Below are positions 7,342 through 13,412 of a DNA stretch of 13,412 bases, piece after piece; the first letter of the stretch is position 1, and every line of letters starts with the position of its first letter. The translations under genes and the position numbers were made by a program. Source of the DNA: Planctomycetota bacterium (GTDB lineage: Bacteria > Planctomycetota > UBA1135); the NCBI GenBank assembly GCA_027623585.1, contig JAQBVK010000031.1, positions 1 through 13,412 of the forward strand, written 5' to 3'. The notes below the pieces were generated by a model, which saw only the letters and a program-made list of their open reading frames with translations, made no database searches and was not told the origin of the DNA.

Positions 7342-9168
7342 ATGATTCTGACCCTGTCGCTCCTGCTTGCCGCCGCGCAGGACCATGGCATTCGCTTTGA
7401 CGATACTGCCATTGCCGCCGGCGTCCTCCATGACGGCTGGGGCCGCGGTGACTGCATCGCGGACTTCGACCAAGACGGCCTGCTCGACATCTACTCGACG
7501 TCGGTCACTTCGCCGGACGCCATTTTCCGCCAGGACCCGCTCAACCCGGGCACCTTCATCGACATGGCCGTGCCGTGGGGGATCATCCACGACAGCCGCG
7601 GTGAGGGCGGCGTAGTCGCAGCGGACTTCGACAACGACGGGGACCTCGACCTCTTCCTGCCTTGTGGCGGGAACTCCGGCTATCAGCGCGACAAGCTGTT
7701 CAGGAACGACCTGAACACCCTTGGCACGTTCACGGATGCCATCGCGATCGGCCTGGGAGGCGCGTTGCAGTTCCTGAACGGCACTTCGTTCGGCGCGACG
7801 GCTCTAGATTATGACTTGGACGGCGATCTGGATTTGTTCATCTCGAACAACATGCATGACGTCCCGAACGTCTTCTTCCCGAAGAACGACTTCCTGCGCA
7901 ATGACGGCAACTTCAACTTCGTTGATGTGGGAGTGCCGATGGGATTTACGCAAAACGGTGACTTCCGCCACTGCGGCTCTGGGGACTTCGACAACGATGG
8001 CTGGATCGACATCGTCGTCTCCGACTTCGTCGGCGATTGCCTGCTGTATCACAACGAGGGCGGCGTCATCTTCACCGAGGTCCACGCCGCGGTCGATTTC
8101 GTCTCCGCAGACAACGCCATGGGCGTCATCTTCGATGACCTGAACAACGACGGTTGGCTTGACATCATCATTCTCCGGTTCCGGATCTGGTCGCGCGTGT
8201 ACCTGAACAAGGGCAATGGCATGTTCCGCGACATCACTGCGGACTTCGGCGGCGAGTCCGTCGATGTCATGGGCCACAACACCGGTGACGTCGACATGGA
8301 CGGTTACCCCGAGATTTGGATCGGCACGGGTCACTCGGCCGCGGTACAGAAAGACACCTTCAGGCTGACGCACCCCTTCGGCAACACGGTGAAGAGTTTC
8401 GATTACTCGCAGCGCTCTGGCATCACCAGCAAGGGCCTGACCCGCAGCCACGGCAGCGCGATCGGTGACATCAACGGTGACCTGTTCCCGGACATCTACT
8501 TCAACAACGGCGGTCCGCCGTCGTACCCGAACTCGAACGGCACGAACTCGCTGTTCATCAGTCGCGGCAACAGCAACCACATCCTGAAGGTCACGATCGA
8601 AGGCGTGAAGAGCAACCGCTTCGGCGTGGGTTCGAAGATTGCCCTGTTCATGCCGGGCGGCCGCAAGATCTACCGCAGCATCCAGGCTGGCAAGGGCTTC
8701 TGCAACACCGATGAGCCGGCCTCTTACTTTGGCCTCGGCTCCGACGTGAGCGTGGGCTATGTGCAGATCACGTGGCCGAACGGCTCGCTCCAACGCGTGC
8801 TCGCTCCGGCAGTGGACACCACCATTCACTACGTCGAGACCGGAATGCGCATCCGGGGCACGCCGGCCTTGGGTGGAACGATGGACATCCAAGCCTTCGG
8901 ACCGCCGCTGGACGACGTGACGCTCTACTACGCGGTCAACCCGGACTTCTTGGCCTCGCCGACCTTCGGCGGAATCTTGGAGTTGCAGCAGCCGCTGATC
9001 CCGCTCGCGACCTTCGCGCTCGACGCGGCTGGTCTCCACACAGGGACCTTCACGCTGCCGAGCGATCCGAACCTCGCGGGCGCCACGATCTACCTGCAGT
9101 CCGCGTTCGACAACCCGCTCACTGGCCACAAGGGCTTGTCCGTTCGTAGTGACGTCCTGATCCCGTAG
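7342..9168 (+). CDS. CRTAC1 family secreted protein 2 (FG-GAP/VCBS propeller + ASPIC/UnbV + C-terminal beta domain)
   Basis: The product has 608 residues. It starts at ATG 7342 with a short signal-like segment MILTLSLLLAAAQ and no basic n-region, which is unusual. Seven Asp-rich loops begin at about residues 41, 95, 156, 215, 266, 316 and 376. The seventh reads DINGDLFPD, so the usual Gly after the fifth-position Asp is replaced by Leu and metal binding there may be weaker. The ASPIC/UnbV domain covers about 417-500 (EGVKSNRFGVGSKI, YFGLG, WPNG from 478). A C-terminal beta-rich region fills about 505-608. Layout is co-linear with the paralogues at 5323 and 10062, but the nucleotide sequence is well diverged, so the duplication is not recent. 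By eye it favours AAC, TTC, GAC and AAG codons more than its neighbours do, which may reflect high expression or a different history. Confidence 0.9.
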   Translation: MILTLSLLLAAAQDHGIRFDDTAIAAGVLHDGWGRGDCIADFDQDGLLDIYSTSVTSPDAIFRQDPLNPGTFIDMAVPWGIIHDSRGEGGVVAADFDNDGDLDLFLPCGGNSGYQRDKLFRNDLNTLGTFTDAIAIGLGGALQFLNGTSFGATALDYDLDGDLDLFISNNMHDVPNVFFPKNDFLRNDGNFNFVDVGVPMGFTQNGDFRHCGSGDFDNDGWIDIVVSDFVGDCLLYHNEGGVIFTEVHAAVDFVSADNAMGVIFDDLNNDGWLDIIILRFRIWSRVYLNKGNGMFRDITADFGGESVDVMGHNTGDVDMDGYPEIWIGTGHSAAVQKDTFRLTHPFGNTVKSFDYSQRSGITSKGLTRSHGSAIGDINGDLFPDIYFNNGGPPSYPNSNGTNSLFISRGNSNHILKVTIEGVKSNRFGVGSKIALFMPGGRKIYRSIQAGKGFCNTDEPASYFGLGSDVSVGYVQITWPNGSLQRVLAPAVDTTIHYVETGMRIRGTPALGGTMDIQAFGPPLDDVTLYYAVNPDFLASPTFGGILELQQPLIPLATFALDAAGLHTGTFTLPSDPNLAGATIYLQSAFDNPLTGHKGLSVRSDVLIP

Positions 9169-9177
9169 GGAAGGGAA

Positions 9178-9193
9178 TCCGGCCACGGCCGGA
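9178..9193. repeat. Short inverted repeat behind the second CRTAC1 gene
   Basis: TCCGGCC-AC-GGCCGGA is a perfect seven-base inverted repeat with a two-base centre, nine bases after the stop codon at 9168 and eight bases before the main terminator stem. In RNA it would form a GC-rich hairpin of about six pairs. It may add to termination or 3'-end protection; it has no T-run of its own. Confidence 0.45.
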
Positions 9194-9200
9194 GACGAAG

Positions 9201-9240
9201 AACGCTCCTCTGTCGCGCACGCGCAGAGGGGCGTTTCTCT
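9201..9240. terminator. Bidirectional Rho-independent terminator between convergent genes
   Basis: The left arm AACGCTCCTCTG (9201-9212) pairs with CAGAGGGGCGTT (9224-9235) over 12 positions with a single G-U wobble. The loop has 11 bases, and TCTCTTT follows on the plus strand. On the minus strand the stem is followed by TTCTTCG. It lies between the stop of the second CRTAC1 gene (9168) and the stop of the minus-strand dehydrogenase (9241-9243), as expected for a terminator shared by convergent genes. Confidence 0.8.
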
Positions 9241-9999
9241 TTAGTGCGCGGTGAAACCGCCGTCCACGGGGAGGGCGACGCCGGTGATCCAACGAGCTTC
9301 GTCCGAACACAGGAAGTGGGCAGCGCCCGCGACGTCCTCCGCTTCGCCGAGACCGAGCGGGTGCTTGGCGATCAAGGCTTCACGCTGTGCGGCGGGGAGG
9401 CCTGCGAGCCATTCGCGATTGATGTCGGAGATCACGAAGGCAGGACACACGCAGTTGGCGCGAATGCCATACGGTGCGTAATCCAGCGCGAGGTTGCGCG
9501 TGTATTCGATGACTGCCGCCTTGGAAGGGCCATAGGCGCCGCGCGCGAGCATGCCGAGCAAGCCCGCGACGCTGCCCATGGTGACGATCGTGCCCCGTCG
9601 GGCGCTCATCATGGGGCGCAGCGCGGCGACGCAGGCGCGATGGACGCCATCCAAGTTCACGCGCAGCGTCTCCTGCCAATTCTCCTCGGTGGTCTCGTGC
9701 GCGGGCGCGCGCTGCGGGTTGATGCCCGCGTTGGCGACCAGGGCGTCGAGACGGCCGCGAGCCGTGATCAAGCGTTTCACGGCGGCGTCCATGGAACCGG
9801 GCTCCGCCGCGTCGAGCGCCTCCACCGTGGAGCCGCGCGCGTTGGGCAGTGCGGAAATTTCAGCTGCGACTCGTTCCAGAGGCTCACGCCGGCGTCCGGC
9901 CAGCATCACGTGCCAGCCGTCGCGCGCGAAGCGCAATGCCGTGGCGCGGCCGATGCCGGTGCCTGCGCCCGTGATCGCGACGGTTCTGATCTCGGTCAT
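9241..9999 (-). CDS. Short-chain dehydrogenase/reductase (classical SDR)
   Basis: The product has 252 residues from ATG at 9997-9999, a normal length for a classical SDR. The Rossmann nucleotide site TGAGTGIGRA is at residues 10-19 and NAG at 90-92. The catalytic residues are Asn115 (RVNLDGV), Ser143 (MGSVAG), Tyr156 and Lys160 (YGPSK). The C-terminus ITGVALPVDGGFTAH is typical of FabG-like and sugar or alcohol dehydrogenases. AGRRRE after the second strand (Arg37-Arg39) suggests NADP(H) preference, as inference. It should interconvert a hydroxyl and a carbonyl using NAD(P)H; the substrate cannot be read from sequence. An in-frame start 45 bases upstream would lie in the promoter region and is rejected. 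The gene sits inverted between the second and third CRTAC1 paralogues and diverges from the third by 62 bases. No Shine-Dalgarno; the leader reads CTCTCTCCTC. Confidence 0.9.
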   Translation of the reverse strand: MTEIRTVAITGAGTGIGRATALRFARDGWHVMLAGRRREPLERVAAEISALPNARGSTVEALDAAEPGSMDAAVKRLITARGRLDALVANAGINPQRAPAHETTEENWQETLRVNLDGVHRACVAALRPMMSARRGTIVTMGSVAGLLGMLARGAYGPSKAAVIEYTRNLALDYAPYGIRANCVCPAFVISDINREWLAGLPAAQREALIAKHPLGLGEAEDVAGAAHFLCSDEARWITGVALPVDGGFTAH

Positions 10000-10015
10000 G
10001 AGGAGAGAGTTTAGG

Positions 10016-10044
10016 ATTCCACAAGCTCGCCGAATAACAGACAA
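10016..10044 (-). promoter_or_regulatory. Candidate sigma-70-like promoter for the dehydrogenase
   Basis: On the minus strand TTGTCT (10039-10044) and TGGAAT (10016-10021) are separated by exactly 17 bases. Each matches the consensus at four of six positions. The -10 box ends 16 bases before the ATG, leaving a leader of about ten bases. The same AT-rich 62-base interval must also drive the third CRTAC1 gene on the plus strand, where TATGGT (10045-10050) is the only -10-like word and lacks a -35 partner. Confidence 0.3.
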
Positions 10045-10061
10045 TATGGTAGAGTTTTGTG

Positions 10062-11869
10062 ATGTTCAGTTTCGCATTGTGCGCCGCACTGCAAGTCCAC
10101 GGCGTGAGTTTCGTCGAAGAGGCGTCCGCGCGCAGTGCAGACGTGGACGGCTACGGCCGCGGCACCGCCATGGCGGACTTCGACGGTGACGGATGGCTGG
10201 ACCTCTACGTTGCGGACGGCGCCGGCGCCGATCGCTTTCTGCGCGGAGTTGCGGGCGGGAGTTTCGTGGATGTGAGCGTGGCTTGGGGTGTACCGCTGAC
10301 TCCGCGCCACACGATGGGAGCGCTCGCAGCCGACTTCGACGGCGACGGCGACCTGGATCTTTTCCTTCCGTGCGGCGGCGACTCGAACGCCGAAGCAGGC
10401 GTCGTCCTGCGCAACGACCTAGCCGCGTTCGGGACCTTCACCGATCTGAGCGCGAGCGCTGGCGGTGCAGGCGCTGCAACGAGCGCGAGCTTCAGCGCAA
10501 GCGCGCTCGATTTCGACCGCGACGGCGATCTCGATCTCTTTCTCGCCGGCCACAAGAGTCCGGCGACACCCTTCCCCGTGTGCTCCCTGCTGCGAAACGA
10601 CGGCGCGTTGTACTTCACCGACGTGAGCGCCGCGGCCGGGATCACCGACGTCGGAAACTTCATGCACTGCGGAGCCGGCGACCTCGACGGCGACGGCTGG
10701 CAGGACGTCGTGGTCGCCGCCTTCGACGGGCCTCTGCGCTGGTATCGCAATCGTCAGGACGGAACTTTCGAACGCGTCGCCGGCACGGTTTCCGGCATGA
10801 CCGTCTCGGGCAGTGAGTACGGGGCTCTGCTGGAGGACTTCGACCACGACGGCGATCTGGACGTCTTCGTGCCGCGCTATGCGATGGCCTCGCCGCTCTA
10901 TCTCAACGACGGCTTCGGAAGCTTCACCGACGTGAGCGCGGCAGCCGGGATCGGTAGCTGGCGCATCATGGGTCACACGGCGGCGGACTTCGATCTCGAT
11001 GGGACGCTGGATCTGTTCTTCGGCACCGGCGCAGTAGGGAGTCCTTTCCCGGACGAGTTGTTGTTGCTGGCTCCGCTCGGGCCGGGAGGCGCGCTGCAAG
11101 CCACTCATTGGTCGGTTCAATCCGGCATCAGCGCGTACGGCGACACTCGTTGCCACGGCATGGCCACCGGCGATCTCGATGGCGACGGTGATCTCGATCT
11201 CTACCTGAATCACGGCGGGCCCTCCACGATTCCATCCACCAGTCAGCGCAACGCGCTGTGGATCAACCAAGGAAACGCCAACGCATGGCTGAGGCTCGCG
11301 CTGACCGGCACGCGTTCCCCGCGCACTCCGGCCGGCGCGCGCGCGACCGCACGGCTGCCCGGCGGCGGCAGCGTCGTTCGTACGCTGCAGGTCGGACGCG
11401 GTTTCGCGAGCACGGACGAACCCGTGATGAGTTTCGGACTCGGCGCGTCCACCGCGGTGCAGCTCATCGAGATCCTCTGGCCGAGCGGTCTCACGCAGAC
11501 GGTGCTGCCACCGTCGCCGCGCACGACCGTGCGCGTGTTCGAAACCGGCCTCGCGCAGCAAGGGGTGCGGCTCCTGGACAATCCTTCAACGTACTCATGT
11601 GGGGCGAGCCCGGCCGGAGCGTGCGCTGCTTCGGTTCCTGGAATATGATCTCGGTGCCGCGCCCTGATCTCGGCGGCGTGCTGCGCATCGGAAGTCCGGC
11701 GTGGCTGCTCGGACAGACCACGCTTGATTCGCGCGGGCGCGCCGCGCTCGTTCTGAACGTGCCGAATGATCCCAACCTTTCGGGGCGGAGTTTCTTCGCG
11801 CAGGCACAGACCTACGCGTCCGGCGCGGATCCAGTGCTCACCGACGCCCTGAGCATCACGATCCAATGA
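10062..11869 (+). pseudogene. CRTAC1 family secreted protein 3, interrupted by one frameshift
   Basis: ATG 10062 (a GTG lies directly before it) opens a signal-like segment MFSFALCAALQ. Seven Asp-rich loops start at about residues 39, 91, 150, 207, 259, 309 and 371, all with the full DxDxDG pattern. An ASPIC/UnbV domain follows, with SFGLG and WPSG. After VFETGLAQQG the original frame runs only to TGA at 11646-11648. The expected C-terminal beta domain continues in the -1 frame (PGQSFNVLMWGEPGRSVR and on) to TGA at 11867-11869. Adding one G to the GGGG run at 11562-11565 restores a 602-residue protein co-linear with the 629- and 608-residue paralogues. As it stands the product lacks most of the C-terminal domain. 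It could be a sequencing or assembly error, a true mutation, or less likely programmed slippage. The stop is 20 bases from the convergent porin gene. Confidence 0.85.
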
Positions 11870-11889
11870 GCCGACCGCAGCGACCGTGA

Positions 11890-13083
11890 TTAGAACGCCA
11901 GTTGGAACTGCAGCAGCAGGATGGTCTCGCCGTCGGTGGCCGCGCCGCCCACGGTGATTTCATCGCCGTAGAACACCCTGACCAAGTGCAGTTTCCATGA
12001 GGCGGCGCGCGTCGCGTACCAGTTGATGCCGACGTCGAGCGAGCGCACCGCTCCCGTGAACTCGCTGGGCGCGAGCATGCCGTAATCCACCCAGGCTTCA
12101 TCGAAGCGCATCTCGACCCAGCGTGCGGCGAGTTGCCAGGCGCCTGATCCATCTCCGCGTCCGAGCGGTTGACGGGGATGCACGCCCTTCCATCCGCGCG
12201 ACTCGCCGGTCAGCACGCGCGTCGCGGAGACCAGCCAGCCGCTAGTTGCCACCTCACCTGCACCCGCACCACCGGCTGCTTCTTCCGTGATGTGGATCGC
12301 CTCCGCCATCATCGCGTTCGGCCCGCTCAACCAGCTGAGGTCGGCGCCGAGACGAGTGCGCGTTCCGTCAAGGCGCGCGCCCGATTCGAAGTCCGCGAAG
12401 GCCTGACGCGCGTCGTGGAAGAGTTCCGCGCCATCGAGGTCTTCGTCGGCCTCGCCCCAGGTCGCGTTCGCGGCGAACTGCAGGAAGGGCTGCGCGCCGT
12501 CAGGTTCCGGCGCGCCGAGTGGCCGCCACGCAAGTCGCGCCGCGAAGTCCTTGTCGTTGTTCGTCTCTTCGCCGCCGCTGCCGTTGTAGGCGGCCAGTCC
12601 GTACCAAAGCTGCCCGTCCGCCGCCTCGCCATGGAGCGTGACGCCGTGATCTTCGGCGGGGGACCAGCGATTCAACATCGAGTACTCCGGGAAGTCCTGG
12701 CGCTTGCGCGGAGTCATCTCCTCCATGCCGAAAGGTTCCTTCATGCGGCCGAGCATCAGTAGTGCGTCGAAGGGGAGTTCCGCACCGATCCACGCTTCTT
12801 CGAGTTCGACGCCGTCGGCGGCGAAGTTCGGCTCGAGGCTGAAGCGCCAGATCTCGTCGAAGCGTCCGGCCAATTCCAGCCGCATCCTGCGCAGATCAGT
12901 CTCACTCGCTCGTCCGGCTGCGCCACCGGGATAGGCGAGGAAGTTCACCTGCATCAGCGCTCCGAACTCGATCTCGTAGGCGCCGTTCGCGGAGCGCAGC
13001 ACGAAGGCCTCGTCGGGGGCTGAGACGCTGGGTTGTTGTGCGATCAACCCGGTAATGCAAAGCAGGTGCGGAATCGGGAACAT
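11890..13083 (-). CDS. Phosphate-selective porin O/P family outer-membrane protein
   Basis: The product has 397 residues from ATG at 13081-13083, which gives the signal peptide MFPIPHLLCITGLIAQQ. A TTG 48 bases upstream only adds a charged leader. The features follow the Porin_O_P (OprO/OprP) pattern: an N-terminal strand (YEIEFGALMQVNFLAY), RRMRLELAGRFDEIWRFSLE, LEEAWIGAELPFDALLMLGR, then MKEPFGMEEM, and a late VGINWYATRAASWKLHLVR. The last strand ends in Phe (LLLQFQLAF), the usual outer-membrane barrel insertion signal. It should be a beta-barrel in the outer membrane passing small anions; specificity for phosphate or pyrophosphate cannot be told from the family alone. It lies 88 bases downstream of the aconitase gene on the same strand and converges on the third CRTAC1 gene. 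Confidence 0.85.
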   Translation of the reverse strand: MFPIPHLLCITGLIAQQPSVSAPDEAFVLRSANGAYEIEFGALMQVNFLAYPGGAAGRASETDLRRMRLELAGRFDEIWRFSLEPNFAADGVELEEAWIGAELPFDALLMLGRMKEPFGMEEMTPRKRQDFPEYSMLNRWSPAEDHGVTLHGEAADGQLWYGLAAYNGSGGEETNNDKDFAARLAWRPLGAPEPDGAQPFLQFAANATWGEADEDLDGAELFHDARQAFADFESGARLDGTRTRLGADLSWLSGPNAMMAEAIHITEEAAGGAGAGEVATSGWLVSATRVLTGESRGWKGVHPRQPLGRGDGSGAWQLAARWVEMRFDEAWVDYGMLAPSEFTGAVRSLDVGINWYATRAASWKLHLVRVFYGDEITVGGAATDGETILLLQFQLAF

Positions 13084-13120
13084 TTTCAGACTCTGCGAGC
13101 GAGTTGCACGCCGTGGCAGC

Positions 13121-13139
13121 CACTCTTGCAAACAGAGTG
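13121..13139 (-). repeat. Small hairpin between aconitase and porin genes
   Basis: CACTCT (13121-13126) and AGAGTG (13134-13139) form a perfect six-pair stem with a seven-base loop, 33 bases after the aconitase stop in the direction of transcription. No T-run follows, so it is a weak terminator at best; it could be an attenuator or mRNA-processing stem, or chance. Confidence 0.3.
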
Positions 13140-13171
13140 CCAGGTCGGAAATTCCAGACGAGAACGCGAGA

Positions 13172-13412
13172 TCAGGCGTTCACCCGCAGCGTGTTCAGGG
13201 CCGAACCCGCCTTCCACCAAGCGATCTGCTCGGCGTTGAAGCTGTGTTCGAGTTCTGCGCGATCTTCGCTGCCGTCGGCGTGCCCGAACACCGCAGTCAC
13301 CGCGCTGCCGGGCGCGAGGGTCTCGAGCCCTTCGAGCCTGATGTTGTCGTCTTCGCGCACCCGGTCGTAATCGGCGGCGCGCGCGAAGGTGAGCGGCAGG
13401 GCGCCTTGCTTC
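13172..13412 (-). CDS. Aconitate hydratase, C-terminal end (5' part outside the window)
   Basis: About 79 C-terminal residues are visible; the frame stays open to the right edge. KQGALPLTFARAADYDRVRE at its start, then LAPGSAVTAVFGHADGSE and WWKAGSALNTLR at the end, match the swivel-domain end of AcnA/IRP-type aconitases (compare the usual 'KQGLLPLTF' and 'WFKAGSALN'). The enzyme isomerises citrate and isocitrate through cis-aconitate in the TCA cycle, using a [4Fe-4S] cluster. Cluster cysteines lie upstream outside the window, so they cannot be checked. The stop is at 13172-13174. The porin gene follows 88 bases later on the same strand, so read-through co-transcription is possible. Confidence 0.88.
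   Translation of the reverse strand, partial: KQGALPLTFARAADYDRVREDDNIRLEGLETLAPGSAVTAVFGHADGSEDRAELEHSFNAEQIAWWKAGSALNTLRVNA

Noticed and set aside
5656..8004. Recurring near-identical DNA words around GACTTCGACAACGA in the propeller genes, looking like direct repeats
   Set aside because: They are in frame, each encodes a DFDNDG loop, and spacing is 150-180 bases with unrelated sequence between. They are protein repeats, not CRISPR or an integration site.
11555..11575. Programmed -1 frameshifting as the default explanation for the split third CRTAC1 gene
   Set aside because: Codons CAA GGG GTG do not allow good re-pairing after a -1 slip and I saw no clear downstream stem; a one-base indel in the G run explains it more simply.

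Overview
The window reads as bacterial chromosome from a high-GC, Gram-negative organism. The outer-membrane porin, the lipoprotein signal peptide and the secreted propeller proteins all imply an outer membrane. Almost no start codon has a recognisable Shine-Dalgarno sequence. Three large CRTAC1-type secreted proteins share the same C-terminal beta-rich domain. I associate both traits with Planctomycetota, but this is inference; Acidobacteriota or Myxococcota-like lineages cannot be excluded from sequence alone. Genes are tightly packed. The longest gene-free stretch is about 130 bases (7213-7341). I saw no tRNA, rRNA, insertion sequence, CRISPR array or phage gene.

Left part (1-2898). The 3' end of a formyltransferase-like gene runs in from the left edge and meets an unexplained frame change near 237. 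It converges on a minus-strand pair: a DUF1579-type lipoprotein (1439-1933), then a 3'(2'),5'-bisphosphate nucleotidase of the CysQ/SAL1 type (418-1416). A plus-strand pair diverges from these: a small ferredoxin-fold protein (1966-2301) and, starting at the very next base, a DUF502 membrane protein (2302-2898).

Middle part (2903-5260, minus). A 785-residue secreted serine hydrolase has a beta-lactamase/PBP fold at its N-terminus and about 430 extra residues behind it. It converges on the DUF502 gene and diverges from the first propeller gene.

Right-centre part (5323-11869). Three paralogous CRTAC1/ASPIC-UnbV proteins lie on the plus strand (5323-7212, 7342-9168, 10062-11869). Each has a signal peptide, seven Asp-rich calcium-type FG-GAP/VCBS loops, an ASPIC/UnbV domain and a C-terminal beta-rich domain of about 100 residues. 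The third is split by an apparent one-base deletion in a G run at 11562-11565. A short-chain dehydrogenase (9241-9999, minus) sits between the second and third copies, and a strong bidirectional hairpin terminator separates it from the second.

Right edge. A Porin_O_P family outer-membrane porin (11890-13083, minus) follows the C-terminal end of an aconitate hydratase gene that runs off the window (13172-13412, minus).

The genes do not form one pathway. Housekeeping genes flank an expanded family of secreted, probably calcium-binding propeller proteins. That family, its shared C-terminal domain and the frameshift are the most interesting content. I found no convincing evidence of a wholly new multi-gene system.
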